Assembly: GCA_023422005.1 (NCBI GenBank)
Contig: JAEZSC010000047.1
Coordinates: 1-37,799 of the forward strand
Length of the DNA stretch: 37,799 bases
Reading direction: 5' to 3'
Origin: Bacillota bacterium
Lineage (GTDB): Bacteria > Bacillota > Clostridia > Christensenellales > UMGS416
Shown here: in pieces, positions 23,939 through 31,821 of the stretch
How the letters are laid out: each line of letters begins with the position of its first letter
How positions within the stretch are numbered: position 1 is the stretch's first letter
Notes under the pieces: generated by a model
Seen by the model: the letters and a program-made list of their open reading frames with translations, nothing else
Database searches by the model: none
Told to the model about the DNA's origin: nothing
Made by a program: the position numbers and the translations under genes

Positions 23939-24430
23939 ATGAACAGAGAACGTAAAATATGCTGCATTTGCGCGGCAATGCTGGCATTGCTGCCGCTGGG
24001 CGGCTGCGGCGCGCCCGGTGCCCCAAGCGTGCCGGTGGAGACGCCCGGACCCCAATATCTGCTTGAGCGGGACGGCGCGGTGACGCTGCGCCTGTCCGCC
24101 CTGCTGGGCGAAGGCATGACCGTGCGCCTAAAAACAGATGAAGAAGAGGTGGAACTGGACGCCGGGGAGGCCAAGGAACTGTTTCAAGCTGTGGATGGCT
24201 GCGCCTACGGCATGAAACCCCAGCCCATGCCCACCGACGCCAAGGGCTATCTGTGGGCGGTCCGGGTGTCGCTCCAGGCCACCGACGAACCACTGTTCTT
24301 CTACTTTCTGGACATGGAGACCCGCGCCACCGTCGTCGTCTTAAGCGACGGCACGCAGCGCACGCTTTCCATGGACGCGGCCCAGGGCCGGGCGCTGGCG
24401 GAAGCCTTTGCCGATATCGCCGCGCGTTGA
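23939..24430 (+). CDS. Uncharacterised lipoprotein
   Basis: 163 residues. The N-terminus is basic (NRERK), then CCICAAMLALLPLGGC with a lipobox LGGC (Cys at about 23), so it is predicted to be lipid-anchored outside the membrane. The mature part is acidic with mixed alpha/beta character (TVRLKTDEEEVELDAGEAKELFQAV, LWAVRVSLQATDEPLFFYFLDMETRATVVVLSDGTQR). No family recognised. The promoter -10 is almost adjacent to the start codon. The next gene's promoter -35 overlaps this gene's stop codon. Confidence 0.8.
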   Translation: MNRERKICCICAAMLALLPLGGCGAPGAPSVPVETPGPQYLLERDGAVTLRLSALLGEGMTVRLKTDEEEVELDAGEAKELFQAVDGCAYGMKPQPMPTDAKGYLWAVRVSLQATDEPLFFYFLDMETRATVVVLSDGTQRTLSMDAAQGRALAEAFADIAAR

Positions 24431-24454
24431 CATCCTCTCTACATTGGGTATAAT
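24427..24454 (+). promoter_or_regulatory. Consensus promoter of the J-domain gene
   Basis: TTGACA (24427-24432), 16-base spacer, TATAAT (24449-24454). The -35 includes the TGA stop of the preceding lipoprotein gene. Confidence 0.85.
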
Positions 24455-24502
24455 GGATTCATCCCTTCCACAACAGATGGCGTATGCCCTTATGAGGATG
24501 CC

Positions 24503-25642
24503 GTGACCGAGATCTTCGAAGATCATTACCGCACGCTGCAGGTGCGTCACGATGCCAGCCCTGAGGTCGTCGAGGCGGCCTACCGGCGGCTGTGCAAATT
24601 GTACCACCCCGACGTGAACCGTTCGGGGCACGCCGCCGAGCGCATGAAGACCATCAACCGCGCCTATGAGGTGCTGGGCGACATGCCCCGCCGCGCCCGC
24701 TATGACGACGCTTGGGTGCGCGCCCAGGCCTGGAAGACGCCCCTGGCCGAGAACCAGGGGCACCAGGACGAGGCGCAGGCGTTGCTGGAGTCTTATTTTC
24801 AAGACCTCATGGATGGCCGCTGGGACAGTGCCTATCTGAAACTGACCGCAGCGGACCACCGCCGGGTGCCCGCGGAGGACTTCCGAGCCTGGCAGGCGCA
24901 GGTCAGCCGCCTGTACCGCATGGGCGCCTTCGCCCTCAAATGCTTCCGCCGCCACCGCGACTGCGAGCTGGACGGCGCCGCCTATTCCGACGTGCGAGAA
25001 TTCCATGTGTTCGTCAACGAGATCGATACGCGCACCGGCCGCCTGTGCGAGGACAACTTTACCAAGCACGTGGCGCTGGACAGCGGCGATTGGCGGGTGT
25101 GCCTGGGCTTTGACGATCTCAAGCCTGTCATCGAGCGGCTGGGATATCTGCTGGACCACGCCGCCGCCGTGGACGCTGACCGCGTCTACAACGAAGCCAT
25201 CCTGCGTCACGACGCGCCCACGGGCCTGTTGAGCCGTGCAGGGTTCCTGGAGGCTGTGGAGCGCGAGGCTGTGCGCAGCCGCCGCTATGGCAACCCCTTC
25301 ACCGTGGCGGTGTTCCAATTGCGCAAGGCCCGCGAAGGCGCGCAGCAGGGTGAAGCGCTGCCGGCGCTGGTGCAAGCCGCCAATCTGATGGCCGCGCACA
25401 CGCGCTCCACCGATGTGGCCGCCCGCTGGGGCGACACTTCGCTGGCTGCGCTGTTCATAGAGACCACCGAGAGCGGCGCGCTGATGGTGTGCGGCAAGCT
25501 GGCCCGGCTCATGGCCGACGTCGGCGCCAAGGTGTCCTGGGGCCTGGCTGCCTTCGATGGCTTCTCTGCCGAGGATACGGCGCTGGCCGCCGAGAACCAG
25601 GCGCAGCACAACGCCCGGGCGGGGTTTGCCAGAGGGCGCTAG
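24503..25642 (+). CDS. J-domain protein with degenerate GGDEF-like C-terminus
   Basis: 379 residues starting at GTG 24503, with GAGGA 5 bases upstream. Residues 6-68 form a DnaJ domain with the HPD motif at 35-37 (LCKLYHPDVNRSG) and the INRAYEVLGD helix, so it could stimulate an Hsp70 ATPase. The middle (about 85-235) is unassigned, with an amphipathic SYFQDLMDGRWDSAYLKLT start. The C-terminal 145 residues follow the layout of a GGDEF domain: DAPTGLLSRAGFLEAVEREAVRSRRYGNPFTVAVFQL, then DVAARWGDTSLAALF in place of R-x-GGDEF, then VSWGLAAFDG. The active-site GGDEF is lost, so cyclic-di-GMP synthesis is not expected. No Cys-rich zinc or DnaJ C-terminal domains. Confidence 0.85.
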   Translation: MTEIFEDHYRTLQVRHDASPEVVEAAYRRLCKLYHPDVNRSGHAAERMKTINRAYEVLGDMPRRARYDDAWVRAQAWKTPLAENQGHQDEAQALLESYFQDLMDGRWDSAYLKLTAADHRRVPAEDFRAWQAQVSRLYRMGAFALKCFRRHRDCELDGAAYSDVREFHVFVNEIDTRTGRLCEDNFTKHVALDSGDWRVCLGFDDLKPVIERLGYLLDHAAAVDADRVYNEAILRHDAPTGLLSRAGFLEAVEREAVRSRRYGNPFTVAVFQLRKAREGAQQGEALPALVQAANLMAAHTRSTDVAARWGDTSLAALFIETTESGALMVCGKLARLMADVGAKVSWGLAAFDGFSAEDTALAAENQAQHNARAGFARGR

Positions 25643-25648
25643 GTGCGG

Positions 25649-27184
25649 CTATTTTACTTCCACCACGTCCTGCCACACGTCATACCGTCCGGCCTGTACA
25701 TCCTGTGCCAATTCGATATATTCCTTGAGCAGCGGCGCGCTCTGCGCCAGCGTTTCCATATGATCGGTGAGGGATTTTTCTCCCCGCAGATACGCGGATT
25801 CCGACGGAAATACAGCCTCTCCGTAGGCCAGCTCCGCCTGTATGGCCCGGTCCAGCCTTGTGCCCCGGCGGCGGTATGCCACGGCTCCGTAGGGGAGGGT
25901 GGAGGGATTGCCAGCGGAGAGTCCGTATTGCCGGGCAAAATTCAGCACCTGGTCATAGGCGGCGGGGTTGCTGCGCAAGGGGTGTGTCGTGGCAAAAGTC
26001 GCGCTGATGGGCAGCTGATAGAAGCCCTGCCAGGATGGGCTATCCAGCCATTCGTATTCGCCGCCGTGCAGCAGGCGGTAGTCCACGTCCTGCTGACCCA
26101 GCGTCAGCAGGCGGTTGTTGGCCTCGCCGGCGTGCATCCAGTCCAGCAGGATCACCATAGTCTCCGGCCGGGCGTAGGATTCATATTGAATTTGACCGGT
26201 GTACACGGGGCTGCAAACCGGCTCGTGCCCCGGCACTTTCAGCGGGGGCAGCACGGCGATGTCCGGCGTGTTGCCCAGCTCGTCCAACCGCATCTCCCGG
26301 CACAGCCATTGCCCGCGCTCCATGGCGCTCTGTTCCATGTCAGAGCTTCGTTCCAGGCTGAGCCAGCCTTGCTCCACCCACCGGCGCTGCTGCTGCAGCC
26401 ATTCCAGGTGGTTCTCCGACGCGCGGAAGGGCTGCGGGCCATCGTCGGTCTGTGTGAGGACGTCGGTCTGTATGGCGTTGAACCAGCCTAGCGATGCGTT
26501 GAACCATGGTGCGGAAAGCACCGGGTGAAGCCCCTGCGCCTTGGCCTGCGCCAGCAGGAGCTCGAACTCCTCCGCCGTGGAGGGCATCTTCCAGCCGAAG
26601 CGATCCATGGCAGCTTGATTGAGCACGGCGGCAAAGCTCGATGTCCTCAGAATGGGTATGCTGAGCACTTTGCCCGCCACGGTGCAATATTGCCAATGGG
26701 GCTCGGGGATCAGCCGCCGCAGGTTGTGCCCATAGGTCGTCAGCGCGTCATCGAGCGGTAATGGCACCAGGGAGGTTGTGAACAGCTTGTCCTCCTCGCT
26801 CAGTGGTTCGCCATACCCTTTGGGCACCAGCACGCAGATTTCCGGCGGGTTGCCGGCGGCTGCCAGTTCTCTGAGCTTTTCCGCGGGCTCCATGACCGGC
26901 AGCGCGGTGAGCTCCATGCGTACGCCGGTCTGTTGTTGCAGCGCCAAGGATACAGCCTGAAGGATGCGCTCCTGGCGTACGATATCTTTGTCATCCAGCG
27001 TGCTCTTGCGGCTATTGAGCAGAAGCGTGACCTTGCCGAAATCCAGCGCTGCCGCCGGCGGTCGCACCTCCGGCAGGGCGGAGGCTCCGGAAACGGGTGA
27101 TGCCGTGGACAAAACTGCGGCCGGCTCGCACCCGGTCAGCGGAATCAGCATAGCCAGCAGCACGGCTAAGAACGCACGTTTCAT
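25649..27184 (-). CDS. Extracellular solute-binding lipoprotein (ABC transporter type)
   Basis: 511 residues from the ATG at 27184, which has AGGAGG 6 bases upstream; the longest frame (27250) adds 22 meaningless residues. The signal is KRAFLAVLLAMLIPLTGC with lipobox Cys at 18. The mature part is of the family 1 substrate-binding type: VTLLLNSRKST at the start, PPEICVLVPKGYGEPL, GKVLSIPILRTSSFAAVLNQAAMDRFGWKMPSTAEEFELLLAQAKAQG (typical domain 2 segment), then a Trp-rich ligand region and a C-terminal helix. It binds a sugar or similar ligand outside the cell. No permease or ATPase gene adjoins it. It is divergent from a response regulator/kinase pair, suggesting it is a sensor partner or target (inference). 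Confidence 0.88.
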   Translation of the reverse strand: MKRAFLAVLLAMLIPLTGCEPAAVLSTASPVSGASALPEVRPPAAALDFGKVTLLLNSRKSTLDDKDIVRQERILQAVSLALQQQTGVRMELTALPVMEPAEKLRELAAAGNPPEICVLVPKGYGEPLSEEDKLFTTSLVPLPLDDALTTYGHNLRRLIPEPHWQYCTVAGKVLSIPILRTSSFAAVLNQAAMDRFGWKMPSTAEEFELLLAQAKAQGLHPVLSAPWFNASLGWFNAIQTDVLTQTDDGPQPFRASENHLEWLQQQRRWVEQGWLSLERSSDMEQSAMERGQWLCREMRLDELGNTPDIAVLPPLKVPGHEPVCSPVYTGQIQYESYARPETMVILLDWMHAGEANNRLLTLGQQDVDYRLLHGGEYEWLDSPSWQGFYQLPISATFATTHPLRSNPAAYDQVLNFARQYGLSAGNPSTLPYGAVAYRRRGTRLDRAIQAELAYGEAVFPSESAYLRGEKSLTDHMETLAQSAPLLKEYIELAQDVQAGRYDVWQDVVEVK

Positions 27185-27221
27185 GATCGGCCTCCTGCCA
27201 TAGAGGTATCTGGATATCACT

Positions 27222-27250
27222 ATGATAACCGGCTCCGTTTCTCCGCGCAA
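27222..27250 (-). promoter_or_regulatory. Promoter of the solute-binding protein gene
   Basis: On the minus strand TTGCGC (27245-27250), 17-base spacer, TATCAT (27222-27227), 38 bases before the start. Confidence 0.55.
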
Positions 27251-27321
27251 ACCCCATCAGGGTGCATGCCGCGCTTTGCGGTGCGCTGTACGCCTGTTTA
27301 TGTTACAATTTCCCCATGTTT

Positions 27322-27362
27322 TTAAGAATCTGTTAAGAATGCTCCGCGCCCGCCCGTAAGAT
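27322..27362 (+). promoter_or_regulatory. Tandem TTAAGAAT operator and promoter of the two-component operon
   Basis: Direct repeat TTAAGAAT-CTG-TTAAGAAT (27322-27329, 27333-27340) with an 11-bp period, the spacing used by OmpR-family dimers. A TAAGAT -10 at 27357-27362 puts the second repeat at the -35 position, the geometry of a regulator-activated promoter. It lies about 70 bases upstream of the response regulator gene. Confidence 0.6.
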
Positions 27363-27433
27363 TTGGCCTGTATGCTGTGAGCCATGGGACAAAAAGGAGG
27401 CGGTTGCGCGGTGCTTCTGGTCAGGAGCGGGCA

Positions 27434-28123
27434 ATGAAAATACTGGTGTGCGACGACGACCGTGACATCGTGGACGCCATCGCGGTGTACTTGAAGAACG
27501 ACGGCTACGAGGTGGAGCGCGCCTATGACGGCGCTCAAGCGGTGCAGGCGGTGGCGGGCGGCGGCATATCGCTGGTGATACTGGACGTCATGATGCCGGT
27601 GATGGACGGCATGCGCGCCACGGTACGCCTGCGGGAGATGGGCAATGTGCCCATCTTGCTGCTGAGCGCCAAGAGCGAGGACACCGACAAGATACTGGGC
27701 CTGAACATGGGCGCCGATGACTATGTGACCAAGCCCTTCAACCCGCTGGAGCTGCTGGCGCGGGTGCGGTCCCAGCTGCGCCGCTACACGGCGCTGGGCA
27801 GCGCAGTAGAGCAGCGCAACGTGTTCCGCACCGGCGGTCTGGTTGTGGACGACGAGCGCAAGGAAGTGACCGTGGACGGTGAAACCGTGCGGCTGACGCC
27901 CATGGAATACGGTATCCTGCGGCTGCTCATCGAGAACGCTGGCCGCGTGTATTCCATCGAGCAGATTTTCAACCTAGTGTGGAACGAGCCGGCCATCAAC
28001 GCCGACAACACCGTGGCCGTGCACATCCGCCGCATCCGCGAGAAGATCGAGATCAACCCCCGGGAGCCCCGCTACCTCAAGGTCGTGTGGGGCATCGGCT
28101 ACAAGGTGGAAAAGATACCGTGA
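27434..28123 (+). CDS. OmpR/PhoB-family response regulator
   Basis: 229 residues from the ATG at 27434, with AGGAG 7 bases upstream; an ATG-containing extension to 27377 is not homologous. The receiver domain (1-120) has the acidic pair CDDD at 6-9, phospho-acceptor Asp51 (LVILDVMMPVMDG), a Ser in LLLSAKSED and the Lys in YVTKPFNPLELLARV. The winged-helix DNA-binding domain (about 135-226) shows VRLTPMEYGILRLLIENAGRVYS, NTVAVHIRRIREKIE and VWGIGYKVEK. It acts in the cytoplasm with the sensor kinase encoded 19 bases downstream. The tandem repeat upstream suggests autoregulation. Confidence 0.96.
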   Translation: MKILVCDDDRDIVDAIAVYLKNDGYEVERAYDGAQAVQAVAGGGISLVILDVMMPVMDGMRATVRLREMGNVPILLLSAKSEDTDKILGLNMGADDYVTKPFNPLELLARVRSQLRRYTALGSAVEQRNVFRTGGLVVDDERKEVTVDGETVRLTPMEYGILRLLIENAGRVYSIEQIFNLVWNEPAINADNTVAVHIRRIREKIEINPREPRYLKVVWGIGYKVEKIP

Positions 28124-28142
28124 ACGAGGAAGGAAGATCGTC

Positions 28143-30443
28143 ATGCAGGAAACCATCATAGAGAGGAACGACGAGCCCCAAAACAGGAACAGCCGAAGGC
28201 TGCGCCACTCGGCGTGGTTCAAGCTGCTGGCCGTGCTGGTGGCGCTGGCCGGGGCGCTCAACGCGGCCTACGCGGCGCTGAACTTTGAGCAGATCAGCAA
28301 AGCCTTTGGCGCGGAGAATTACGAGTACAGCATGGAGTATCGATCCCAAATGCGCAATGTGCTGGACGACGCCATGTATGTGGGCTGGCAGTATCACACC
28401 GACGGCGATGCAAACGGCACATATGATCAGCAGGAGGACAGCATCCGCGGCCGCGCTGAGGAGAACCTGCGGGCGTTGCAGGCGCAATATGACCGGGACA
28501 TCAGTTCGCTGCGTGAGAGCGAAAAACAGTATGCCGTGGAACCGACACCGACTCCCAACGCCGGAGGAACGGCTGCGCCGCAGCCCACGCCCACACTGAG
28601 CCCCGCCATGCTGGATCGCAAGCGGCAGCTGGAGCAGGACATCGCCGCTGAGAAGCAGAGCATGGAATGGGAACTGCAGAGGCTGCAGGAGACCAGAGCC
28701 GGCAACGACGCCCGGGCCGCCGCGGTCACCCGCGGGCTCAATGAACTGGACGGCATCCTATACGCGGTTGTGTCGCCCGACGGCTACGTGCTGACCAACA
28801 CCGGTAAAAATGTCCGCTTTGATGAATTGTTTGCGCAATACCCCCACCGGTTGGTCATCGAAAACGGAAGAGCGCAGACCGATTTGTACTACGGGATTCC
28901 AAACATGCCCAAAGGCGCCTCGGCCTATGTGGCCATGGCCGATGAAAAGTTCGAAGCGCTGCAGAGTGCCTATCTGGCCAGCAGAACTGCCGGGATGCAA
29001 TCCTTCATGCAGATGGCGCTGGGTGGGCTGGCGACGCTGGCGGGCCTGGCCTGGCTGCTCTACGCGGCCGGGCGCAGGCCCGCCAGCGCGGGCGTGGTGC
29101 TCATGGTTTCCGACCGCGTATATCTGGACATTCAACTGGCGCTGTATGCTGCGGTTTTTGGTTTCTGCTTCTATGGAGCGGTGAACATCGCCAACACATT
29201 GATGCTGGACCAGCGCAACACCACGGTGAACCGTGATATATTTCTGCTGGCCTACCAGGCTTTGGTGGCCATCGTCGTGCTGTTCGGCATTCTCTTGCTG
29301 ACCTCCTTCGCCAAGCGGATTAAGCGCGGCGAGCTGCTGCGCCACACGCTGATCTTCGCCGTTCTGCGGCTGCTGTGGCGGGGGCTGCGCTGGGTTGCCC
29401 GCGGCCTGCGGGGGCTCGTGATGGGCATCAAGGCATCCACGCGGTTTGTGGGCATATTTCTGGGTTATGCGGCGTGCCTGGGTCTGCTGGCCAGCCTGTT
29501 TGGTTGGAACATGCGCTATGGCAGCGGCGGCTTTGGCTTCTTCCTGTTCGTACTGGGGCTTGCGACGACCGGCGTTATGCTGGCCTACATCCTGCACAAG
29601 ACCGTCAGCTTTAAGAACCTGTCCGCAGCCGTGCGCCGCATTCAGGGCGGCGAGCTGGGCGCGCGGGTGCCCACCGGCGGCGGTCCGGAGTTCCGGGATC
29701 TGGCCGACAGCATCAACCACATCGCCGACGGCCTGAAAGCCGCCGTGGAGAGCGAGGTAAAGGCCGAGCGCATGCGCGCGGAGCTTGTGACTAACGTCAG
29801 TCACGACCTGAAAACACCGCTTACGTCCATCGTGACCTATGTGGACCTGCTCAAGACCGAGGGTCTGGCCTCGGAGAATGCGCCGCACTATCTGGACGTC
29901 ATCGATCAGAAGGCCGCCCGGCTCAAGACGCTGACCGCCGATCTCTTCGAGGCTGTCAAGGCTTCCAGCGGTACAATGCCGGTGAACCTGGAGCGCGTGG
30001 ACGCGGGCTCTTTGCTGGCACAGGGCCTGGGCGAGCTGTCCGACCGCATTGCCGCCGCCCGGCTGGATTTCAAGCTCCAACTGCCGAGCGACCGCCTGCT
30101 GCTGCGCGCCGATGGCCGCCTGCTGTGGCGCGTCATGGAAAACTTGCTGTCCAACGTGTTTAAATACGCGCTGCCGGGCTCCCGCGTGTATCTGTCCGCA
30201 GTCTGTGCGGGCAGCCGAGGTGTGCTCACGCTCAAGAACATCTCCGCCTATGAGCTCAACATCGCTCCGGAGGAGCTCACCGAGCGTTTCACCCGCGGTG
30301 ACGCCGCCCGCCACAGCGAGGGCAGCGGCCTGGGCCTGGCCATCGCCCGAAGCCTTACCGAGCTGCAGGGCGGGGATTTTAGGATTGATATCGACGGGGA
30401 CTTGTTCAAGGTGACGGTGTCCGTACCGCTGTGGGAGGAGTAG
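28143..30443 (+). CDS. Large membrane sensor histidine kinase
   Basis: 766 residues. First membrane helix at about 26-46. An outer region follows at about 47-285, with a Pro/Thr-rich linker (EPTPTPNAGGTAAPQPTPTLSP) and a long coiled coil. Next come several membrane helices between about 290 and 495 (FMQMALGGLATLAGLAWLLYAA, IQLALYAAVFGFCFYGAV, AYQALVAIVVLFGILLLTSF, FVGIFLGYAACLGLLASLF, FGFFLFVLGLATTGVMLAYIL). Then a HAMP (LSAAVRRIQGGELGARVP), the phospho-acceptor His554 (NVSHDLKTPLTS), N-box ENLLSNVFKYA and G-box EGSGLGLAIA. AGGAAGGA precedes the ATG. It pairs with the upstream regulator in one operon. The long transmembrane block is more elaborate than in typical two-helix kinases. Signal unknown. 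Confidence 0.95.
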   Translation: MQETIIERNDEPQNRNSRRLRHSAWFKLLAVLVALAGALNAAYAALNFEQISKAFGAENYEYSMEYRSQMRNVLDDAMYVGWQYHTDGDANGTYDQQEDSIRGRAEENLRALQAQYDRDISSLRESEKQYAVEPTPTPNAGGTAAPQPTPTLSPAMLDRKRQLEQDIAAEKQSMEWELQRLQETRAGNDARAAAVTRGLNELDGILYAVVSPDGYVLTNTGKNVRFDELFAQYPHRLVIENGRAQTDLYYGIPNMPKGASAYVAMADEKFEALQSAYLASRTAGMQSFMQMALGGLATLAGLAWLLYAAGRRPASAGVVLMVSDRVYLDIQLALYAAVFGFCFYGAVNIANTLMLDQRNTTVNRDIFLLAYQALVAIVVLFGILLLTSFAKRIKRGELLRHTLIFAVLRLLWRGLRWVARGLRGLVMGIKASTRFVGIFLGYAACLGLLASLFGWNMRYGSGGFGFFLFVLGLATTGVMLAYILHKTVSFKNLSAAVRRIQGGELGARVPTGGGPEFRDLADSINHIADGLKAAVESEVKAERMRAELVTNVSHDLKTPLTSIVTYVDLLKTEGLASENAPHYLDVIDQKAARLKTLTADLFEAVKASSGTMPVNLERVDAGSLLAQGLGELSDRIAAARLDFKLQLPSDRLLLRADGRLLWRVMENLLSNVFKYALPGSRVYLSAVCAGSRGVLTLKNISAYELNIAPEELTERFTRGDAARHSEGSGLGLAIARSLTELQGGDFRIDIDGDLFKVTVSVPLWEE

Positions 30444-30453
30444 ATAACAGGAG

Positions 30454-31710
30454 CTAGTTCTCTGGCTCCGTCGCCAGCTCTGGATTCTCCGCCTTTGCCT
30501 TGTTCACCGGCTCGCCTGCTTCCAGCATCGTGCGGCTCAGAAGCGGCAGCAGCGCGATACCCATGATGGCGATGCCGGTCCCGCGCAGCAGCCATTCGAT
30601 GGGCGTCACGTCGGCCAGTGGGCCGAACAAAAGCATCCCGGCTGGCATGCTGACCGAGCCGATCATGCCCATCACACTGAAAATGCGCCCCAAATAGTTG
30701 CTCTCCACCCGCTCCTGCAGCAGCACATTGGAAGGCGTGTTGAACACCGGCATGCAAAGGCCGCACAGCGCCATGAAACCCAGATAGACCCAAAAGTTTG
30801 AGACCAGGCCCAGCGCCAGCGTCGTAAGGCCGATGGTCAGATTGGCCAGCACCATCGTGTGCATGCGGTTGCGGAATCCGCCCCAGGCCGCGATGAGCCC
30901 GCCGCCGGCCATCATACCGGCGGAGAAAGCCACTTCGATGGCCGTGAGCCGCCAGTAATCCGCGCCAAAGCTGCGGGTCACCTGCAATGGCGTAAGGAAA
31001 GCCGCCGGCGCCACCAGCACCATGAACGCCACGCTGATCAGGAAGAACAGCTTGATGTAGCGATGCCGGGCGATGTAGGCAAAGCCATCCCGCATATCGG
31101 CGAAGTAGCCGCCGGCTTGCTGGGTTTGTGCCTTCTCGTGCACGGGTATGGGGATGAACACCAGCAGGATGAGGATGGCTGCCGCCGCTGTGATTACGTC
31201 GATGAGCAGGATGAGCGGGAGGCTGGCGAAGGACAGCATCGCGCCGCTCACCATTGGGGAGACCAACGTCACCGTGGCCTGTATGCTGCTGCTGATGCCG
31301 GAGACACGGGTCAAGTGCTCCTGCGGCACAATCTGTGGCAGCACCGCGCTGATGGCCGGGCCGTGCACCGATGCGCCCAGCGCCCGCACAGCCATGAAGG
31401 CGAAGATGATCCACAGATCGTTGTACCCCAGCAGGGTGAGCACCATGAGCGCAAGGGTGGCCAACGCAATGCCGCCGTCGGCCAATATGATGAGCCGCTT
31501 GCGGGGATAGCGGTCTGCCCATACCCCGGCAAATGGCATCAGGAAAAACATCGGCAGGAAGCCGCAGAGGATGGCGATTGTCATCATCGAGCCGGATTGG
31601 GTACCCAGCGTGACATTCCACATCAGCGCGTACTGCACCATAGACGAGCCGAACCATGATATCATCTGCCCCACTAAGAACAGCACTACGGTTTTCTTCC
31701 AGTTCTGCAT
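30454..31710 (-). CDS. Major facilitator superfamily transporter (MFS_3/exporter type)
   Basis: 418 residues from the ATG at 31710, which has AAGGAG 6 bases upstream; ATG 31716 overlaps that site. Twelve hydrophobic segments are seen, starting KTVVLFLVGQMISWFGSSMVQYALMW. The loop 2-3 motif is present as GVWADRYPRKRLIILADG (D-R-x-x-R/K-R). The family of such exporters (macrolide efflux/EntS-like) has MVSGAMLSFASLPLILLIDVITAAAA in helix 5-6. The protein ends in an acidic cytoplasmic tail. It probably exports a drug or small molecule using the proton gradient. Divergent from an arylamine N-acetyltransferase gene, so both may act on aromatic compounds (inference). Confidence 0.92.
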   Translation of the reverse strand: MQNWKKTVVLFLVGQMISWFGSSMVQYALMWNVTLGTQSGSMMTIAILCGFLPMFFLMPFAGVWADRYPRKRLIILADGGIALATLALMVLTLLGYNDLWIIFAFMAVRALGASVHGPAISAVLPQIVPQEHLTRVSGISSSIQATVTLVSPMVSGAMLSFASLPLILLIDVITAAAAILILLVFIPIPVHEKAQTQQAGGYFADMRDGFAYIARHRYIKLFFLISVAFMVLVAPAAFLTPLQVTRSFGADYWRLTAIEVAFSAGMMAGGGLIAAWGGFRNRMHTMVLANLTIGLTTLALGLVSNFWVYLGFMALCGLCMPVFNTPSNVLLQERVESNYLGRIFSVMGMIGSVSMPAGMLLFGPLADVTPIEWLLRGTGIAIMGIALLPLLSRTMLEAGEPVNKAKAENPELATEPEN

Positions 31711-31743
31711 GGTCATCTCCTTTGGGTGGCGTTTGAACGATAA

Positions 31744-31794
31744 ACTATATCATACTTTGGCTTGTACATCCAGCCCGCGTCTATATGATATAAT
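31744..31794. promoter_or_regulatory. Back-to-back extended -10 promoters
   Basis: Plus strand: TGATATAAT with TATAAT at 31789-31794, for the acetyltransferase. Minus strand: TGATATAGT with the -10 at 31744-31749, for the MFS gene. Neither has a convincing -35; the two share about 40 bases of upstream DNA. Confidence 0.6.
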
Positions 31795-31821
31795 CATGTA
31801 AAACCCATTCCGGAGGCCCAT

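Noticed and set aside
24341..25609. 422-codon minus-strand frame
   Set aside because: Shadow of the J-domain gene caused by high GC at the third codon position.
28758..31657. Minus-strand frames of 518 and 469 codons
   Set aside because: The first is antisense to the histidine kinase. The second lies in another frame across the MFS gene and the kinase end. Neither has family features.
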